A stretch of 64,000 nt of DNA, from positions 109,249 to 173,248 of the forward strand of contig NZ_BOQP01000036.1 in the NCBI RefSeq assembly GCF_018332715.1, read 5' to 3'. Source of the stretch: Winogradskya consettensis (GTDB lineage: Bacteria > Actinomycetota > Actinomycetes > Mycobacteriales > Micromonosporaceae). Shown here piece after piece: positions 33,288-41,537 of this stretch. Below the pieces are notes generated by a model. The model was not told where the DNA came from. It was given only the letters and a program-made list of their open reading frames with translations, and did not search any database. The stretch's first letter is position 1. Every line of letters begins with the position of its first letter. A program made the position numbers and the translations under genes.

Positions 33288-33674
33288 ATGAGCAATCCTG
33301 TCGTTGAGCGCCTGATCGGCGCGTTGAACAGCCACGATCTCGACGCGGTGTCGTCCTGTTTCGGCCCGGACTTCTCGGGTGAGTGGCCGGCTCACCCGGC
33401 CCGGGACTTCCAGGGGCCGGAGCAGGTACGCCGCAACTGGGAGATGATCTTCAAGATGTCACCGGACATCACGATCGCGATGACGAACTCGGTCGAGGTC
33501 GGTGACGAGGTGTGGGGTGAGTGGCACTACACCATGGCGGCCGGGCAGGAGCTGCGCGGTGTCGTCATCATCACGGTGCGTGAAGGCCTGATCCGCCGGT
33601 CGCGGTTCTACATGGAGCCGGTCGACGCCGCGGACGCCGCTGTCCCGGGCGGGCCGAGGCTCGCCCGCGACTGA
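33288..33674 (+). CDS. NTF2-like (SnoaL-type) protein
   Basis: The 128-residue protein has the NTF2 cone pattern: NPVVERLIGALNSHDLDAVSSCFGPDF as the first helix pair, FQGPEQVRRNWEMIF, then DEVWGEWHYTMAAGQELRGVVIITVREGLIRRSRFYMEPV as the curved sheet with the closing R-x-R-F-Y. Ligand-binding or enzymatic role is unknown. It is the first of two co-directional genes; the MmyB-like regulator begins 12 bases after its stop. Confidence 0.82.
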   Translation: MSNPVVERLIGALNSHDLDAVSSCFGPDFSGEWPAHPARDFQGPEQVRRNWEMIFKMSPDITIAMTNSVEVGDEVWGEWHYTMAAGQELRGVVIITVREGLIRRSRFYMEPVDAADAAVPGGPRLARD

Positions 33675-33686
33675 CACAATGGGGCC

Positions 33687-34472
33687 GTGCAGCGGGATGA
33701 CGACTTCGGGACCGCACTGCGTACGCTGCGGCAGCGACTCACCCCCGATGAGGCCGGGGTGCCGGCGTCGTTACCCGCTGTGAGGCGGGTGCCCGGCCTG
33801 CGGCGTGACGAGCTCGCCGGCATCGTGGGCGTCTCCGAGGAGCATGTGAAACGCCTGGAGCAGGGGCGCCGGCGGCCGTCACCCGGCGTGGTCGACGCGC
33901 TCGCCCGGGCACTGCGGCTGACCCCGGGAGAGCACGATCGGCTGCGTACGCTCGCCGGGTTCGCCTCGTCCCCCGAGCCGGACGGCACCGTCCCGCGTGA
34001 GATCACCGAACCGGCCCGGCGGATGCTGGACCGGGTGACCGAGTGCGCGGTCTGCGTCTGCGACGCGAGCTGGACGGTGCTGGACGCGAACAAGCTCTGG
34101 CACTCGGACGTGTGCACGGTGCCGGACGAGCGGGGACGCGGGCGCAACGTGGTCTGGCGCGCGTTCACGGAGACCGGGCCGTCGGTGTTCCAGGCCCCCG
34201 AGCGGCTGGACGGGTTCCGGGCGACCGTCGTGGCCGAGCTGCGTGACACGGCCCGGCGTTACCCGGCCGATGCCGAGCTGTCGTCGATGATCGCCGACCT
34301 GCACGCCCGGAGCCCGGAGTTCGTCCAGCTCTGGGATGCTCCGCCGGTGCAGGGTGGCCACGCGGACCGGCTGCGCGTGCCGAGCCCGGTCCACGGCCAC
34401 CTCGACCTGGACCTCGACGTGCTGACGCTCAACCCGGGTGACCTGCGCGTCGTCGTCTACACCGCACCCTGA
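33687..34472 (+). CDS. XRE-type HTH regulator with MmyB-like ligand domain
   Basis: The 261-residue protein begins with an HTH (ALRTLRQRL, then GLRRDELAGIVGVSEEHVKRLEQGRRRPSP), the signature of the helix_turn_helix_31/MmyB group. The second half (AVCVCDASWTVLDANKLW to DVLTLNPGDLRVVVYTAP) is a PAS-like domain that in relatives may bind fatty acids or lipids. It starts at a GTG after the NTF2-like gene and likely controls that operon or a nearby oxidoreductase. The end overlaps the convergent TetR gene by 16 bases. Confidence 0.87.
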   Translation: MQRDDDFGTALRTLRQRLTPDEAGVPASLPAVRRVPGLRRDELAGIVGVSEEHVKRLEQGRRRPSPGVVDALARALRLTPGEHDRLRTLAGFASSPEPDGTVPREITEPARRMLDRVTECAVCVCDASWTVLDANKLWHSDVCTVPDERGRGRNVVWRAFTETGPSVFQAPERLDGFRATVVAELRDTARRYPADAELSSMIADLHARSPEFVQLWDAPPVQGGHADRLRVPSPVHGHLDLDLDVLTLNPGDLRVVVYTAP

Positions 34473-35017
34473 GGTCTCAAGCCGTCGATAACGATGGCGA
34501 GTGCCTTGTCCCCGGCCGCGGCGTGGGAGAGGGCGATCAGCAACGTGTAGACCTCGGGTAATGCGACGTCGGCCCGGACCGCGCCGGCCTCCTGGGCCCG
34601 CTGGAGGAGCGCGCCGACGACTCGGCGCAGCCCGGCCGAGGCCTGGGCGGCTTCGCCCCCGCTGTCCCCGCCCGCGTCGAGCAGCGCCTCGCCGATCGCG
34701 ATCTTCGCGGCCGCGTCGGCGACGACGTCACGGAAGAATTCGAAGAACGCGGCGCCCGGATCCTCGGCGCCGAGCTTCGCTTCGGCTCGTTCCCGGAGCC
34801 GGTCGAAGCGCCGGACGAGAACCGCCTGCAGCAGCAGCGCCTTGGTGGGGAAATGGCGGAAGACCGTGGCGATGCCCACCCCCGCCAGCCGCGCGACCTC
34901 CTCGGTCGAGGCGGACTCCCCGCCCCGGCCGAAGACCTCCTCGGCGATGTCCAGGATGCGGCCCCGATTGGCCTGCGCATCAACCCGCCGCGCCCGTCCG
35001 CTACCCGTCCGATCCAT
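34457..35017 (-). CDS. TetR family transcriptional regulator
   Basis: The 186-residue protein has the HTH RVDAQANRGRILDIAEEVFG, EEVARLAGVGIATVFRHFPTKALLL and a C-terminal helical domain (AQEAGAVRADVALPEVYTLL) of the SACE_7040-like subgroup. The ATG at 35017 has AAGAGGG upstream; the longer frame is antisense to the next gene. It is divergent from the NTF2-like gene at 35108, with CTCCG/CGGAG repeats between, so it probably represses that gene. Confidence 0.87.
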   Translation of the reverse strand: MDRTGSGRARRVDAQANRGRILDIAEEVFGRGGESASTEEVARLAGVGIATVFRHFPTKALLLQAVLVRRFDRLRERAEAKLGAEDPGAAFFEFFRDVVADAAAKIAIGEALLDAGGDSGGEAAQASAGLRRVVGALLQRAQEAGAVRADVALPEVYTLLIALSHAAAGDKALAIVIDGLRPQGAV

Positions 35018-35042
35018 GCCAGCCCTCTTCACCCGCTTGATA

Positions 35043-35078
35043 TCCGGAGTATGCACTCCGTATAGTCGGAGCTCCGGA
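35043..35078. promoter_or_regulatory. Operator/promoter with TCCGGAG repeats
   Basis: TCCGGAG (35043-35049), CTCCG (35056-35060), CGGAG (35067-35071) and CTCCGGA (35072-35078) form nested inverted repeats. TATAGT (35061-35066) in the central gap is a -10-like hexamer for the rightward gene. The layout suits TetR repression of the divergent pair. Confidence 0.55.
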
Positions 35079-35107
35079 TCTGCCCGCCTCGATGACAGGA
35101 CGATGTC

Positions 35108-35539
35108 ATGAGCAAGCATCCCAGCCCGCGAGAGGTCTTCCTCGCCCTGGTGAACGGCGTCGCGGAGGGCCGCTGGGACGACCTCCCCGGCCTCTACGCG
35201 GAACACACCGACGTGGTCCACCCCTTCGACCCGCTGCGCGCACCCGCCCTGCGCAGCCGCGACGAGCTCCGCGAACATTTCCGCCCGGCCGGGACCGGAC
35301 CCCGCGTGGAGCGCCACCCCGCCGACATCACCATCCACGAGACGACGGACCCCGAAGTGATCATCGCCGAGTTCGCCTACCAGGGCACCATCGACGGCAG
35401 ACCCTTCACCCAGCCAGGCATCTTCGTGGTACGCGTCCGCGACGGCAGAATCGTCTCCTCCCGCGACTACTTCGACCACCTCACCATGGCCCGCGACCGC
35501 GGCACCCTCGCCGGCCTCCTCGCGGCGATCACCACCTGA
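35108..35539 (+). CDS. NTF2-like (SnoaL-type) protein
   Basis: The 143-residue protein has the SnoaL-like pattern: PREVFLALVNGVAEGRWDDLPGLYAEHTDVVHPFDP, RSRDELREHF, PEVIIAEFAYQGTIDGRPF and the closing RVRDGRIVSSRDYFDHL. The strand ending D-Y-F-D-H is common in this family. Its function is unknown but likely small-molecule related, since it is paired with a divergent TetR regulator. The 64-base gap after its stop has no gene. Confidence 0.83.
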   Translation: MSKHPSPREVFLALVNGVAEGRWDDLPGLYAEHTDVVHPFDPLRAPALRSRDELREHFRPAGTGPRVERHPADITIHETTDPEVIIAEFAYQGTIDGRPFTQPGIFVVRVRDGRIVSSRDYFDHLTMARDRGTLAGLLAAITT

Positions 35540-35603
35540 CCGGCCCACGGCCCGTCGTGCCCGGCAACGTCGCCACGCACGACGAACCCGCGACCTGAGC
35601 CGC

Positions 35604-36125
35604 TCAGTTGTCGGCGGTCTTGGTGAGGACCTTGAACGCGGTGTCCAGCTCGACGTCCCACTCGGTGTTGTCGGCGGCGCGGACCTCGACCTCGTACGCC
35701 ACGCCCGGGTCGTCACTGGCCTCGACGTCGGTGACGGTTCCGCTGCCGACGGCGGCGACCGCGGCCTGGCCGGCCGACGTGCGGGCGGCCTCGGGGACGA
35801 CGGGGTCGGGCGCGTCGTCGGCCTCGGTTTCGGCCTGCTGGCCGATCACCTTGAGGTCCTTGTCGAGCAGCACGTCGACCTCGCTGCCGTCCTGCTTGCG
35901 GATCTCCACCTCGTACGCGCTGCCCGGCTCGTCGCTCGTGTCCACGTCGTCCACGGTGCCGCCGGGGACGGCCTGCACGGCGGCGGTGCCGACCCGGTCG
36001 CGCTCGTCACCGCGTACGTCGGCGTTGGCAGCGGTGGCCCAGACCCCGCCGCCGATGGCGAGGGCGGCGACGACCGCGGTGGTCGTGACGATGATGCGCT
36101 TGCTGCGGAGCTTCGCTGTATTCAT
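35604..36125 (-). CDS. PepSY-domain membrane-anchored protein
   Basis: The 173-residue protein has an N-terminal anchor or signal (RIIVTTTAVVAALAIGGGVW), then two PepSY units: residues about 42-92 (AVQAVPGGTVDDVDTSDEPG, YEVEIRKQDGSEVDVLLDKD) and about 115-170 (AVAAVGSGTVTDVEASDDPG, YEVEVRAADNTEWDVELD). It probably sits outside the membrane and modulates a protease or sensor. Its ATG overlaps the stop of the upstream kinase gene (ATGA). A CTGAAC-N5-CTGAAC repeat just upstream suggests extra control by the response regulator of the same operon. Confidence 0.88.
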   Translation of the reverse strand: MNTAKLRSKRIIVTTTAVVAALAIGGGVWATAANADVRGDERDRVGTAAVQAVPGGTVDDVDTSDEPGSAYEVEIRKQDGSEVDVLLDKDLKVIGQQAETEADDAPDPVVPEAARTSAGQAAVAAVGSGTVTDVEASDDPGVAYEVEVRAADNTEWDVELDTAFKVLTKTADN

Positions 36126-37444
36126 GGGGACAGCCTGCGACGAGGTGCCTGAACCTCAGCTGAACGCGCCAATCGCACGCAGAACCGAGCGCCCCCTAAC
36201 TCCGACGCCGACACCGTGACGGTGCCCCCGTGCACGGCGACGACCTCCTTGACGATCGCCAGCCCGAGCCCACTGCCGCCGACGTCACGGGCCCGGGCCT
36301 CGTCGAGGCGTACGAACCTGGCGAACACCCGTTCCCGCTGGTCCACGGGAATGCCGGGCCCGTCGTCGTCGACGGTGAGCTCAACGTTGGCGCCGTCCTC
36401 GCGTACCCCTATGGCTATGGTCCGGGTTGCATGTCTTGCCGCGTTGTCCGTGAGGTTGCGGACCACCTGGGCGAGAGCCGACGCATCACCCCGGGTGCGC
36501 CCGGCGCCGATCCCGATGGTGTCAACGACAAGACCGGTCCGCGCGACCCGCTTCGCCTCGCTCAGAGCAAGATCATCCAGATCGACATCGTGGTACGCCC
36601 GCGAGGCGCCGCCGTCGTCCGCGCGGGTGAGCAGCAGCAACTGTTCGACGAGCCGTTGCAGCCGCGCCGATTCCTCGAGGACGGTGTCGGCGAGTTCGCC
36701 GTCCGGCAGCGCGCCCGGGTGCGCCCGGGCGACCTCGGCCACCTGGCGGATGCTGGCCACCGGCGACCGCAGCTCATGCGAGGCGTCAGCGACGAATTCC
36801 CGTTGCCTGTCCCGGGATTCCTGCAACCGGGTCAGCATCTGGTTCATGGTCCGCGCCAGCCGCCCGATCTCGTCACGGGCACGCGGCTCGGGCACGCGGC
36901 GGTCCAGCCTGTCGCCCGTGATCGCTTCGACCTCACGCCGGATCCGCTCGACCGGCCGCAGCGCCCGGGACACCACGACCCACGTCATGGCACCCACCAG
37001 CAGGGTCAGCAGGGGCAGGCCGATCGCAAGCGGTCCGACCAGCGCCGCCGTGGAGTCGTCGACCTCCTCCCGCGACACCGCCACCGAGACCTGGTAACCG
37101 TCGCTTTCGTCGACGACCACGACGTACGGATGATCGGAGCCCTGGAGCTCTGTTTCATCCGCGGCCTCGGTAGGCAACGGCACGGACGACCGGACAACCG
37201 TGCCGTCCGCGCCGGTCACCTGCCAGACCACATCGTCGAGATCATCGTCCGGCTCGTCCGGCTCCGGCAGCGCCCCACTCTCCGCCTGCGCGACCAGGGC
37301 CGAGGCCCGCTGCTCCGCGGTGCTCTCCAGCCCCTCGGTCAACGACGCCCGAACCATCCCGACCAGCACCAAGGCCCCGACCAGCAGCGCAACGGCCACA
37401 ACCCCAACAGCCCCAGCCGTCGTACGCATCCGCACGTCAGCCAC
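36122..37444 (-). CDS. Sensor histidine kinase (HAMP-HisKA-HATPase)
   Basis: The 440-residue sensor has two membrane helices (about 10-30 and 140-160) flanking a short external domain. HAMP follows (VVSRALRPVERIRREVEAIT), then the H-box REFVADASHELRSPVASIRQ with intact His, and HATPase N, G1 and G2 boxes (DNAARHATRTI, VDDDGPGIP, GGSGLGLAIVKEVV). It pairs with the OmpR-type regulator upstream, whose stop it overlaps by about 8 bases. The downstream PepSY protein may be an accessory. The start is uncertain between GTG 37444 and 37435. Confidence 0.9.
   Translation of the reverse strand: MADVRMRTTAGAVGVVAVALLVGALVLVGMVRASLTEGLESTAEQRASALVAQAESGALPEPDEPDDDLDDVVWQVTGADGTVVRSSVPLPTEAADETELQGSDHPYVVVVDESDGYQVSVAVSREEVDDSTAALVGPLAIGLPLLTLLVGAMTWVVVSRALRPVERIRREVEAITGDRLDRRVPEPRARDEIGRLARTMNQMLTRLQESRDRQREFVADASHELRSPVASIRQVAEVARAHPGALPDGELADTVLEESARLQRLVEQLLLLTRADDGGASRAYHDVDLDDLALSEAKRVARTGLVVDTIGIGAGRTRGDASALAQVVRNLTDNAARHATRTIAIGVREDGANVELTVDDDGPGIPVDQRERVFARFVRLDEARARDVGGSGLGLAIVKEVVAVHGGTVTVSASELGGARFCVRLARSAEVQAPRRRLSP
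36149..36165. promoter_or_regulatory. CTGAAC-N5-CTGAAC direct repeat upstream of PepSY gene
   Basis: CTGAAC at 36149-36154 and 36160-36165 are 11 bases apart, the helical spacing of OmpR-family sites. They lie in the 3' end of the kinase gene, 24-40 bases upstream of the PepSY start. They match the CTGAAT repeat in front of the regulator gene, pointing to an internal, self-controlled promoter. Confidence 0.5.
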
Positions 37445-38102
37445 CGTCACTCCGTAACCTGTACCCGGCACCCCGCAAGGTCTCGATCGCGTCCCGCCCG
37501 ATCTTGTTCCGCAGGTGCCGCACGTAGACCTCGACGATGTTCGGGTCACCCACGAAATCCACATCCCACACCGCGTCGAGGATCTGCCGCTTGGACATGA
37601 CATCACCCGGATGCCGGGCGAGAAATGCGAGCAGGGAGAACTCCCGCGCGGTCAACTCGATCTCGGTCTCCCCACGCCAGACCTTCCTGGCCGCCGGATC
37701 AACCCGCAGATCACCCACCTCGAGCTGCGTGGGCCGCTCCCGCGCACCCCGCCGGCTCACGGCCCGCAACCGCGCCACGAGAACGGGGAATGAACACGGC
37801 TTCGTCAAATAGTCGTCGGCGCCCGTGTCGAGCCCTTCCACCTGATCCCATTCGCCATCCTTCGCCGTGAGCATCAGGATCGGCGTCCAGTCCTTCTCCG
37901 CCCGCAACGTCGCACAGACCTGGTAACCGTTGATCCCGGGCAACATCAGATCGAGCACGATCGCGTCGTAGTCGTTCTCCCTGGCCAGCCACAGCCCATC
38001 AACGCCGTCATGCGCCACATCAACGGCAAAGCCCTCGGCCTCGAGCCCCACCCGCAGCGACCGAGCAAGCCGTTGCTCGTCATCCACGACGAGTACGCGC
38101 AT
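37437..38102 (-). CDS. OmpR/PhoB-family response regulator
   Basis: The 221-residue regulator has a receiver with VDDE (7-9), phospho-acceptor Asp51 (AIVLDLMLPG), Thr79 and Lys101 (YLTKPC). A winged-helix DNA-binding domain follows from about 127 (VWRGETEIELTAREFSLLAF and VYVRHLRNKIG). It is the first gene of the RR-HK-PepSY operon. A CTGAAT-N5-CTGAAT repeat lies 48 bases upstream of its start, likely an autoregulatory site. The kinase gene overlaps its 3' end. Confidence 0.94.
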   Translation of the reverse strand: MRVLVVDDEQRLARSLRVGLEAEGFAVDVAHDGVDGLWLARENDYDAIVLDLMLPGINGYQVCATLRAEKDWTPILMLTAKDGEWDQVEGLDTGADDYLTKPCSFPVLVARLRAVSRRGARERPTQLEVGDLRVDPAARKVWRGETEIELTAREFSLLAFLARHPGDVMSKRQILDAVWDVDFVGDPNIVEVYVRHLRNKIGRDAIETLRGAGYRLRSDGG

Positions 38103-38149
38103 AGGTCATGCCTCCAGAGGTCGGGAAGATCCATCCTCCCCTACCGTCC

Positions 38150-38166
38150 CTGAATGCCAGCTGAAT
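38150..38166. promoter_or_regulatory. CTGAAT-N5-CTGAAT direct repeat upstream of the RR gene
   Basis: CTGAAT at 38150-38155 and 38161-38166 are 11 bases apart, 48-64 bases before the regulator's start. The copy in front of the PepSY gene (36149) shares CTGAA and spacing. This is the expected form of an OmpR-type binding site and implies autoregulation. Confidence 0.5.
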
Positions 38167-38203
38167 CCCTGTTTCGCTCACCCTTACAGATTCATGCCAG
38201 TGG

Positions 38204-38893
38204 TCAATGCCGCGACTCCGCGACTCCCCGGGGCAGCCTGGTGTCGTCGGGCCGCTGCCCGAGAACTTCGCTCAGGAATTGCCGGACGAACTCGGTGATG
38301 TCACTTCGACCGAAATCAAGCTCGCCATGACCGCCGGCGGTGGTCATGGCGTGTACACGGTGACCGGCCCGCAACAACGCAGCCGCCAGGTCGAGGCCCT
38401 GAGTCGGCGGGATCACCGTGTCGTCGAGGCCGTGCAGCAGCAGAACGGGTGTGCCGGTACCGATGTGGGTCGTCACCGTGCAGTCCCGCGTTGCCGTATC
38501 ACCGGGCGCGGGCAGGTGGCCCAGCAACCGATCCCAGGGATTCCCTTCGGCTCGTGCTCGAGGCCAGTCCGCTGCCAGCGGGTCGACCGGGGGCTCCAGG
38601 GCCATGATCGCGTCAACGTCCCCGGGACGTTCGACCCCTCGCAGGCCGAGCTGCAACGCCAGGTGCCCGCCGGAGGAGTCCCCGGCCACGATGAACGGTG
38701 AGCCGGGGACCCGTGCCGCCCGCGCCTCGCTGCGAAGATCCTCCAGTTGTGCCGGCCAGCGCGCCTCACCGCTGAGCCGGAAACGGGCGTGGACGAGACG
38801 CACCCCGAGCCCCTCCAGCCAGGACGCATCGCTGGCCTCGCGCGAGTGCCAGCCGCCTCCGTGTATCCATAGGACCACCGCTTGATTCACCAT
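38204..38893 (-). CDS. Alpha/beta hydrolase (BD-FAE/HSL-like esterase)
   Basis: The 229-residue hydrolase has the oxyanion motif VLWIHGGGWHS near the N-terminus, nucleophile Ser in VAGDSSGGHLALQL, an acid candidate in LLHGLDDTVIPP and His in TTAGGHGELDF. This layout fits small acyl esterases that cut acyl-aryl or acetyl-sugar esters; the substrate is unknown. The ATG at 38893 gives the family N-terminus; a longer frame to 38938 is possible. No signal peptide is seen, so it acts in the cytoplasm. Confidence 0.87.
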   Translation of the reverse strand: MVNQAVVLWIHGGGWHSREASDASWLEGLGVRLVHARFRLSGEARWPAQLEDLRSEARAARVPGSPFIVAGDSSGGHLALQLGLRGVERPGDVDAIMALEPPVDPLAADWPRARAEGNPWDRLLGHLPAPGDTATRDCTVTTHIGTGTPVLLLHGLDDTVIPPTQGLDLAAALLRAGHRVHAMTTAGGHGELDFGRSDITEFVRQFLSEVLGQRPDDTRLPRGVAESRH

Positions 38894-39074
38894 GACCGTT
38901 GACCATAGGCCGATGCCGTGGTGCTCACCGCAGCGCACTGTTCTCGGCTACTTATCCACTGGTGTCCTGAGCCGGTAGTTCCCCGTCAGTTCGGTATGAC
39001 TGACGCAAGGTGTATCGCCTATGTATCGAAAAGCGCATACGCCGCCGCAACAGGCACAGGTCTTCAGTGGAGTC

Positions 39075-40271
39075 ATGGAGCTGAAATCGGTGCGTGGGAT
39101 CAATCGGCGGCGGTTGCTCGGGTGGGGTGGGGTGGCGGCCTCCGGTGCGGTGGTGGGGCGACTTCCGTCTCTTCCGCCGGCCACGGTGCCTGGTGGAGCG
39201 TACGACCGGTATCTGGCCGGGCTTGCTGCTGAGGGCAAGTTCTCGGGGACGGTGCTGCTGTCACATCGCGGGCGGACGGTGTTGTCGCGTAGCTATGGGA
39301 TGGCTGATCGGGAGAAGGGGATCCGTAATCGGGAGGGGACGGCGGTCAGCCTCAGTTCGGCGGCCAAGCCGTTCTGTGCGGTGGCCATTCTGCAGCTCGT
39401 GCAGCAGGGCAGGGTGAAGCTGACCGACACCGTGGGGACTTATCTGTCAGGGTTCACTGCGGACATTGCCGAAAAGGTGACGATCCATCACATGCTGTCC
39501 GACACGTCCGGGCTGGTTGCGCCATCGCAGGACTTGCAGCGCGTCTTCACCAGCCGGGACGAGGTGCACGAATACAACGAGCGGTGGGCGCGGCAGGCCT
39601 CGCTCGTCACGGCTCCGGGCACGGGGACAGATGGGCATTCCGGCGCCAACTTTGCCATTCCCGCGCTGATCGTGGAGGCCGTGACGGGGATGACGTACTG
39701 GGACTATGTCGAGGAGAACATCTTCCGGCGGGCGGGGATGACCGGGTCGGGGTTCTTCACCCGGCCGCAGTGGCTCAGGGACGCGCACATCGCGCATTCG
39801 TACATGCTGCAGGACGATGGCAGCTGGGTGGATGTGGTGCGGAACCTGGACAAGGGCAGCACGGACCCTTACCAGCTGGGGAAGAACCCGGCGCGGAACT
39901 TCATCGACTATGACGGCTTCGCCACCGCGCCTGATCTGGTGCGGTTTGCGAACGCGATCTATGACGGGACTGTGCTGGAGCGCCCGTACGGGGAGGTGCT
40001 CACCGCGGCCAAGATTCCTCACGGCCCGCAGCCCGGCGGCGGCTTCCAGGCATCGCCGGTGGAGACGTCGTTCGCGGCCTATCTGATGGCCGTCTCGATC
40101 GTCAACGGGCAATGGGTGTGGGGCCGCGCCGGTGTCAACCCGGGCAGCGCCGCCAGCTGGAACATCTATCCCCACACCGGCTGGGTCGGCGTCATCCTCT
40201 CCAACAACGACGGCGGCCCCCTCTTCGACATCCTCGACCAAGAACTCCAAGCCGTCACCGGCCGACGCTGA
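39075..40271 (+). CDS. Beta-lactamase-related serine hydrolase, Tat-type export signal
   Basis: The 398-residue protein begins with a twin-arginine-like signal (INRRRLLGWGGVAASGAVVG). The class-C beta-lactamase/penicillin-binding fold follows: GKFSGTVLLSHRGRTVLSRSYG, the catalytic S-x-x-K in SLSSAAKPFCAVAILQ, and a later NFAIPALIVEAVTG where the family usually has Y-x-N. The Tyr of that second motif appears replaced (HSGANF), so catalysis may be altered. It is probably an exported esterase or D-aminopeptidase-like enzyme. The ATG at 39075 is favoured over 39021, which would bury the signal. Confidence 0.8.
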   Translation: MELKSVRGINRRRLLGWGGVAASGAVVGRLPSLPPATVPGGAYDRYLAGLAAEGKFSGTVLLSHRGRTVLSRSYGMADREKGIRNREGTAVSLSSAAKPFCAVAILQLVQQGRVKLTDTVGTYLSGFTADIAEKVTIHHMLSDTSGLVAPSQDLQRVFTSRDEVHEYNERWARQASLVTAPGTGTDGHSGANFAIPALIVEAVTGMTYWDYVEENIFRRAGMTGSGFFTRPQWLRDAHIAHSYMLQDDGSWVDVVRNLDKGSTDPYQLGKNPARNFIDYDGFATAPDLVRFANAIYDGTVLERPYGEVLTAAKIPHGPQPGGGFQASPVETSFAAYLMAVSIVNGQWVWGRAGVNPGSAASWNIYPHTGWVGVILSNNDGGPLFDILDQELQAVTGRR

Positions 40272-40304
40272 CGTCCGAACACACAGCATGGGTGGCCCCG
40301 CCAA

Positions 40305-40321
40305 TATAAGTTGGGCTTATA
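40305..40321. promoter_or_regulatory. TATAAG/CTTATA operator of the toxin-antitoxin locus
   Basis: TATAAG-TTGGG-CTTATA is a perfect inverted repeat 9 bases upstream of the toxin-remnant start. HigA-like antitoxins bind such AT-rich palindromes and repress their own operon, and the TATAAG hexamer could double as a -10 box. Confidence 0.6.
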
Positions 40322-40329
40322 CGGTTGCG

Positions 40330-40565
40330 ATGTGGGAGGTACGACTACATCCTGAGGTCGAGACGTGGTTTCTCGACCTCTGCCAAACCGATCCCGTCAC
40401 AGCAGATCTGGTGGAAGAAGCGATCGACGTTCTAGCCGACCACGGTCCATCCCTTGGCCGGCCGCTGGTAGACGATGGCAGGACTGGTACCGCACAGCGA
40501 TTCCGCTGGCTGACACAAGGTTTGCCGAGCACCTGGCCGACTTGAAAGCAGAGGAGCAGTCATGA
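40330..40565 (+). pseudogene. RelE/HigB-type toxin gene with internal deletion and frameshift
   Basis: The 5' part encodes MWEVRLHPEVETWFLDLCQT through GPSLGRPLVD, the N-terminal half of phage-derived Gp49/HigB-like toxins. After the codons for RPLVD the frame shifts. The other frame then reads DWYRTAIPLADTRFAEHLAD, ending LKAEEQS at a TGA that overlaps the antitoxin ATG, exactly as in intact operons. The 40-50 residues that normally lie between, with the K/R-rich catalytic strand of the RNase fold (typically KGSRHHNMKELR-like, from family knowledge), are missing. The toxin should be inactive. The first frame would instead run to a stop at 40545. Confidence 0.75.
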
Positions 40566-40894
40566 CGGGGTCAGCGAATTGGCGTGAGGTCAAAGCCAAG
40601 GCTCGCGAGCTTGACCCCTCGCGGGATGACAGCGACCGGGTAGCACGCCGACAGCAGATGCGGACCGAGATGCTTGCCGCCGTGAGCGGCGCCCAGCTTG
40701 CGGAGATCCGCCAGCAGCTCGGCATGACCCAGACGCAGTTGGCCGAGGCTGCTGGCCTGTCTCAAGCGCGGATCAGCCAGATCGAGGGCGGCGACGCCGT
40801 GGGGCTCGACAGCTTGCGCGCCTACGTCGTCGGCCTGGGCGGCCACCTCGACATCGTCGCCCGGATCGGCAACATCCAGCTCAACGTCGCCTGA
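40562..40894 (+). CDS. HigA-like antitoxin, XRE HTH
   Basis: The 110-residue protein has an N-terminal helix (SANWREVKAKARELDPSRDD), then an XRE HTH (AEIRQQLGMTQTQLAEAAGL, SQARISQIEGG). This is the usual antitoxin and autorepressor of HigBA-like operons. It is intact although its toxin is broken, so it may persist as an orphan repressor or cross-neutralise related toxins. Its ATG overlaps the toxin-remnant stop (ATGA). Confidence 0.88.
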   Translation: MTGSANWREVKAKARELDPSRDDSDRVARRQQMRTEMLAAVSGAQLAEIRQQLGMTQTQLAEAAGLSQARISQIEGGDAVGLDSLRAYVVGLGGHLDIVARIGNIQLNVA

Positions 40895-40907
40895 CCGGCA
40901 ACTCCCA

Positions 40908-41513
40908 TCAGGGGGTGCGGCGGAGGATGTCCAGGAGGAACCAGTCGTCCTCGTGGTGGACGACGGGGGTTAGTTCGGGGCGGGCCAGAAGCTCGGCGTG
41001 GGCGTTGAAGCCGTCGTAGTTGCCGCCGTTTTCCCGGTCTCGGAAGTGGGCCAGGGCAAGGTCGCCTTCGGGTTCCAGGCGGGCGATCAGGCCGTCGATC
41101 GTTGCGGCCAGGTCGGTGGCGTTGAGGTAGTAGAGCAGGTCGCCGACCACGATCAGGTCGAAGGTTTCCGCGGGCAGGTCGGCAGGCAGAAGGGCTTCCT
41201 CTACGCGTACGCCAGGGAAGTCGGCAACCGCAGCACGCGCCTGGGTGACCGCCGCGCCGACTGCGTCGACCGCCAGGAGTGAGTCGCAGCGGGGGGCGAG
41301 CATGGCGGTGAGGATGCCGACCGCGCAGCCCGGTTCGTAGGCGTTGCGGTATCTCGCTCGGGGGAGGCTGGCCAGGGTGACCGCGTATTTTCGCTGGTCT
41401 GACCACTTGGAGGCGTTGTCCCAGGGGTCGTCCTTCGCCAGGTAGAGGTTGACGAAGTGGTCCAGGGTGAAGGATTCCGTTGGGGGCTGTGCGTCGCCCA
41501 ATGCTCTAACCAC
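40908..41513 (-). CDS. Class I SAM-dependent methyltransferase (NodS-like)
   Basis: The 201-residue methyltransferase has FTLDHFVNLYLAKDDPWDNA, then motif I YEPGCAVGILTAMLAPR. LLAVDAVGAAVTQARA holds the acidic ribose contact, and FDLIVVGDLLYYLNA is the motif IV region. This pattern is that of NodS-like N-methyltransferases; the acceptor is unknown. Start options are GTG 41513 or TTG 41501. No ribosome site is visible, so it may be leaderless. It is divergent from the DUF3159 gene across a spacer with an iron-box-like element. Confidence 0.85.
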   Translation of the reverse strand: MVRALGDAQPPTESFTLDHFVNLYLAKDDPWDNASKWSDQRKYAVTLASLPRARYRNAYEPGCAVGILTAMLAPRCDSLLAVDAVGAAVTQARAAVADFPGVRVEEALLPADLPAETFDLIVVGDLLYYLNATDLAATIDGLIARLEPEGDLALAHFRDRENGGNYDGFNAHAELLARPELTPVVHHEDDWFLLDILRRTP

Positions 41514-41537
41514 GCAGATGATTGTGCAGCACGGCGA

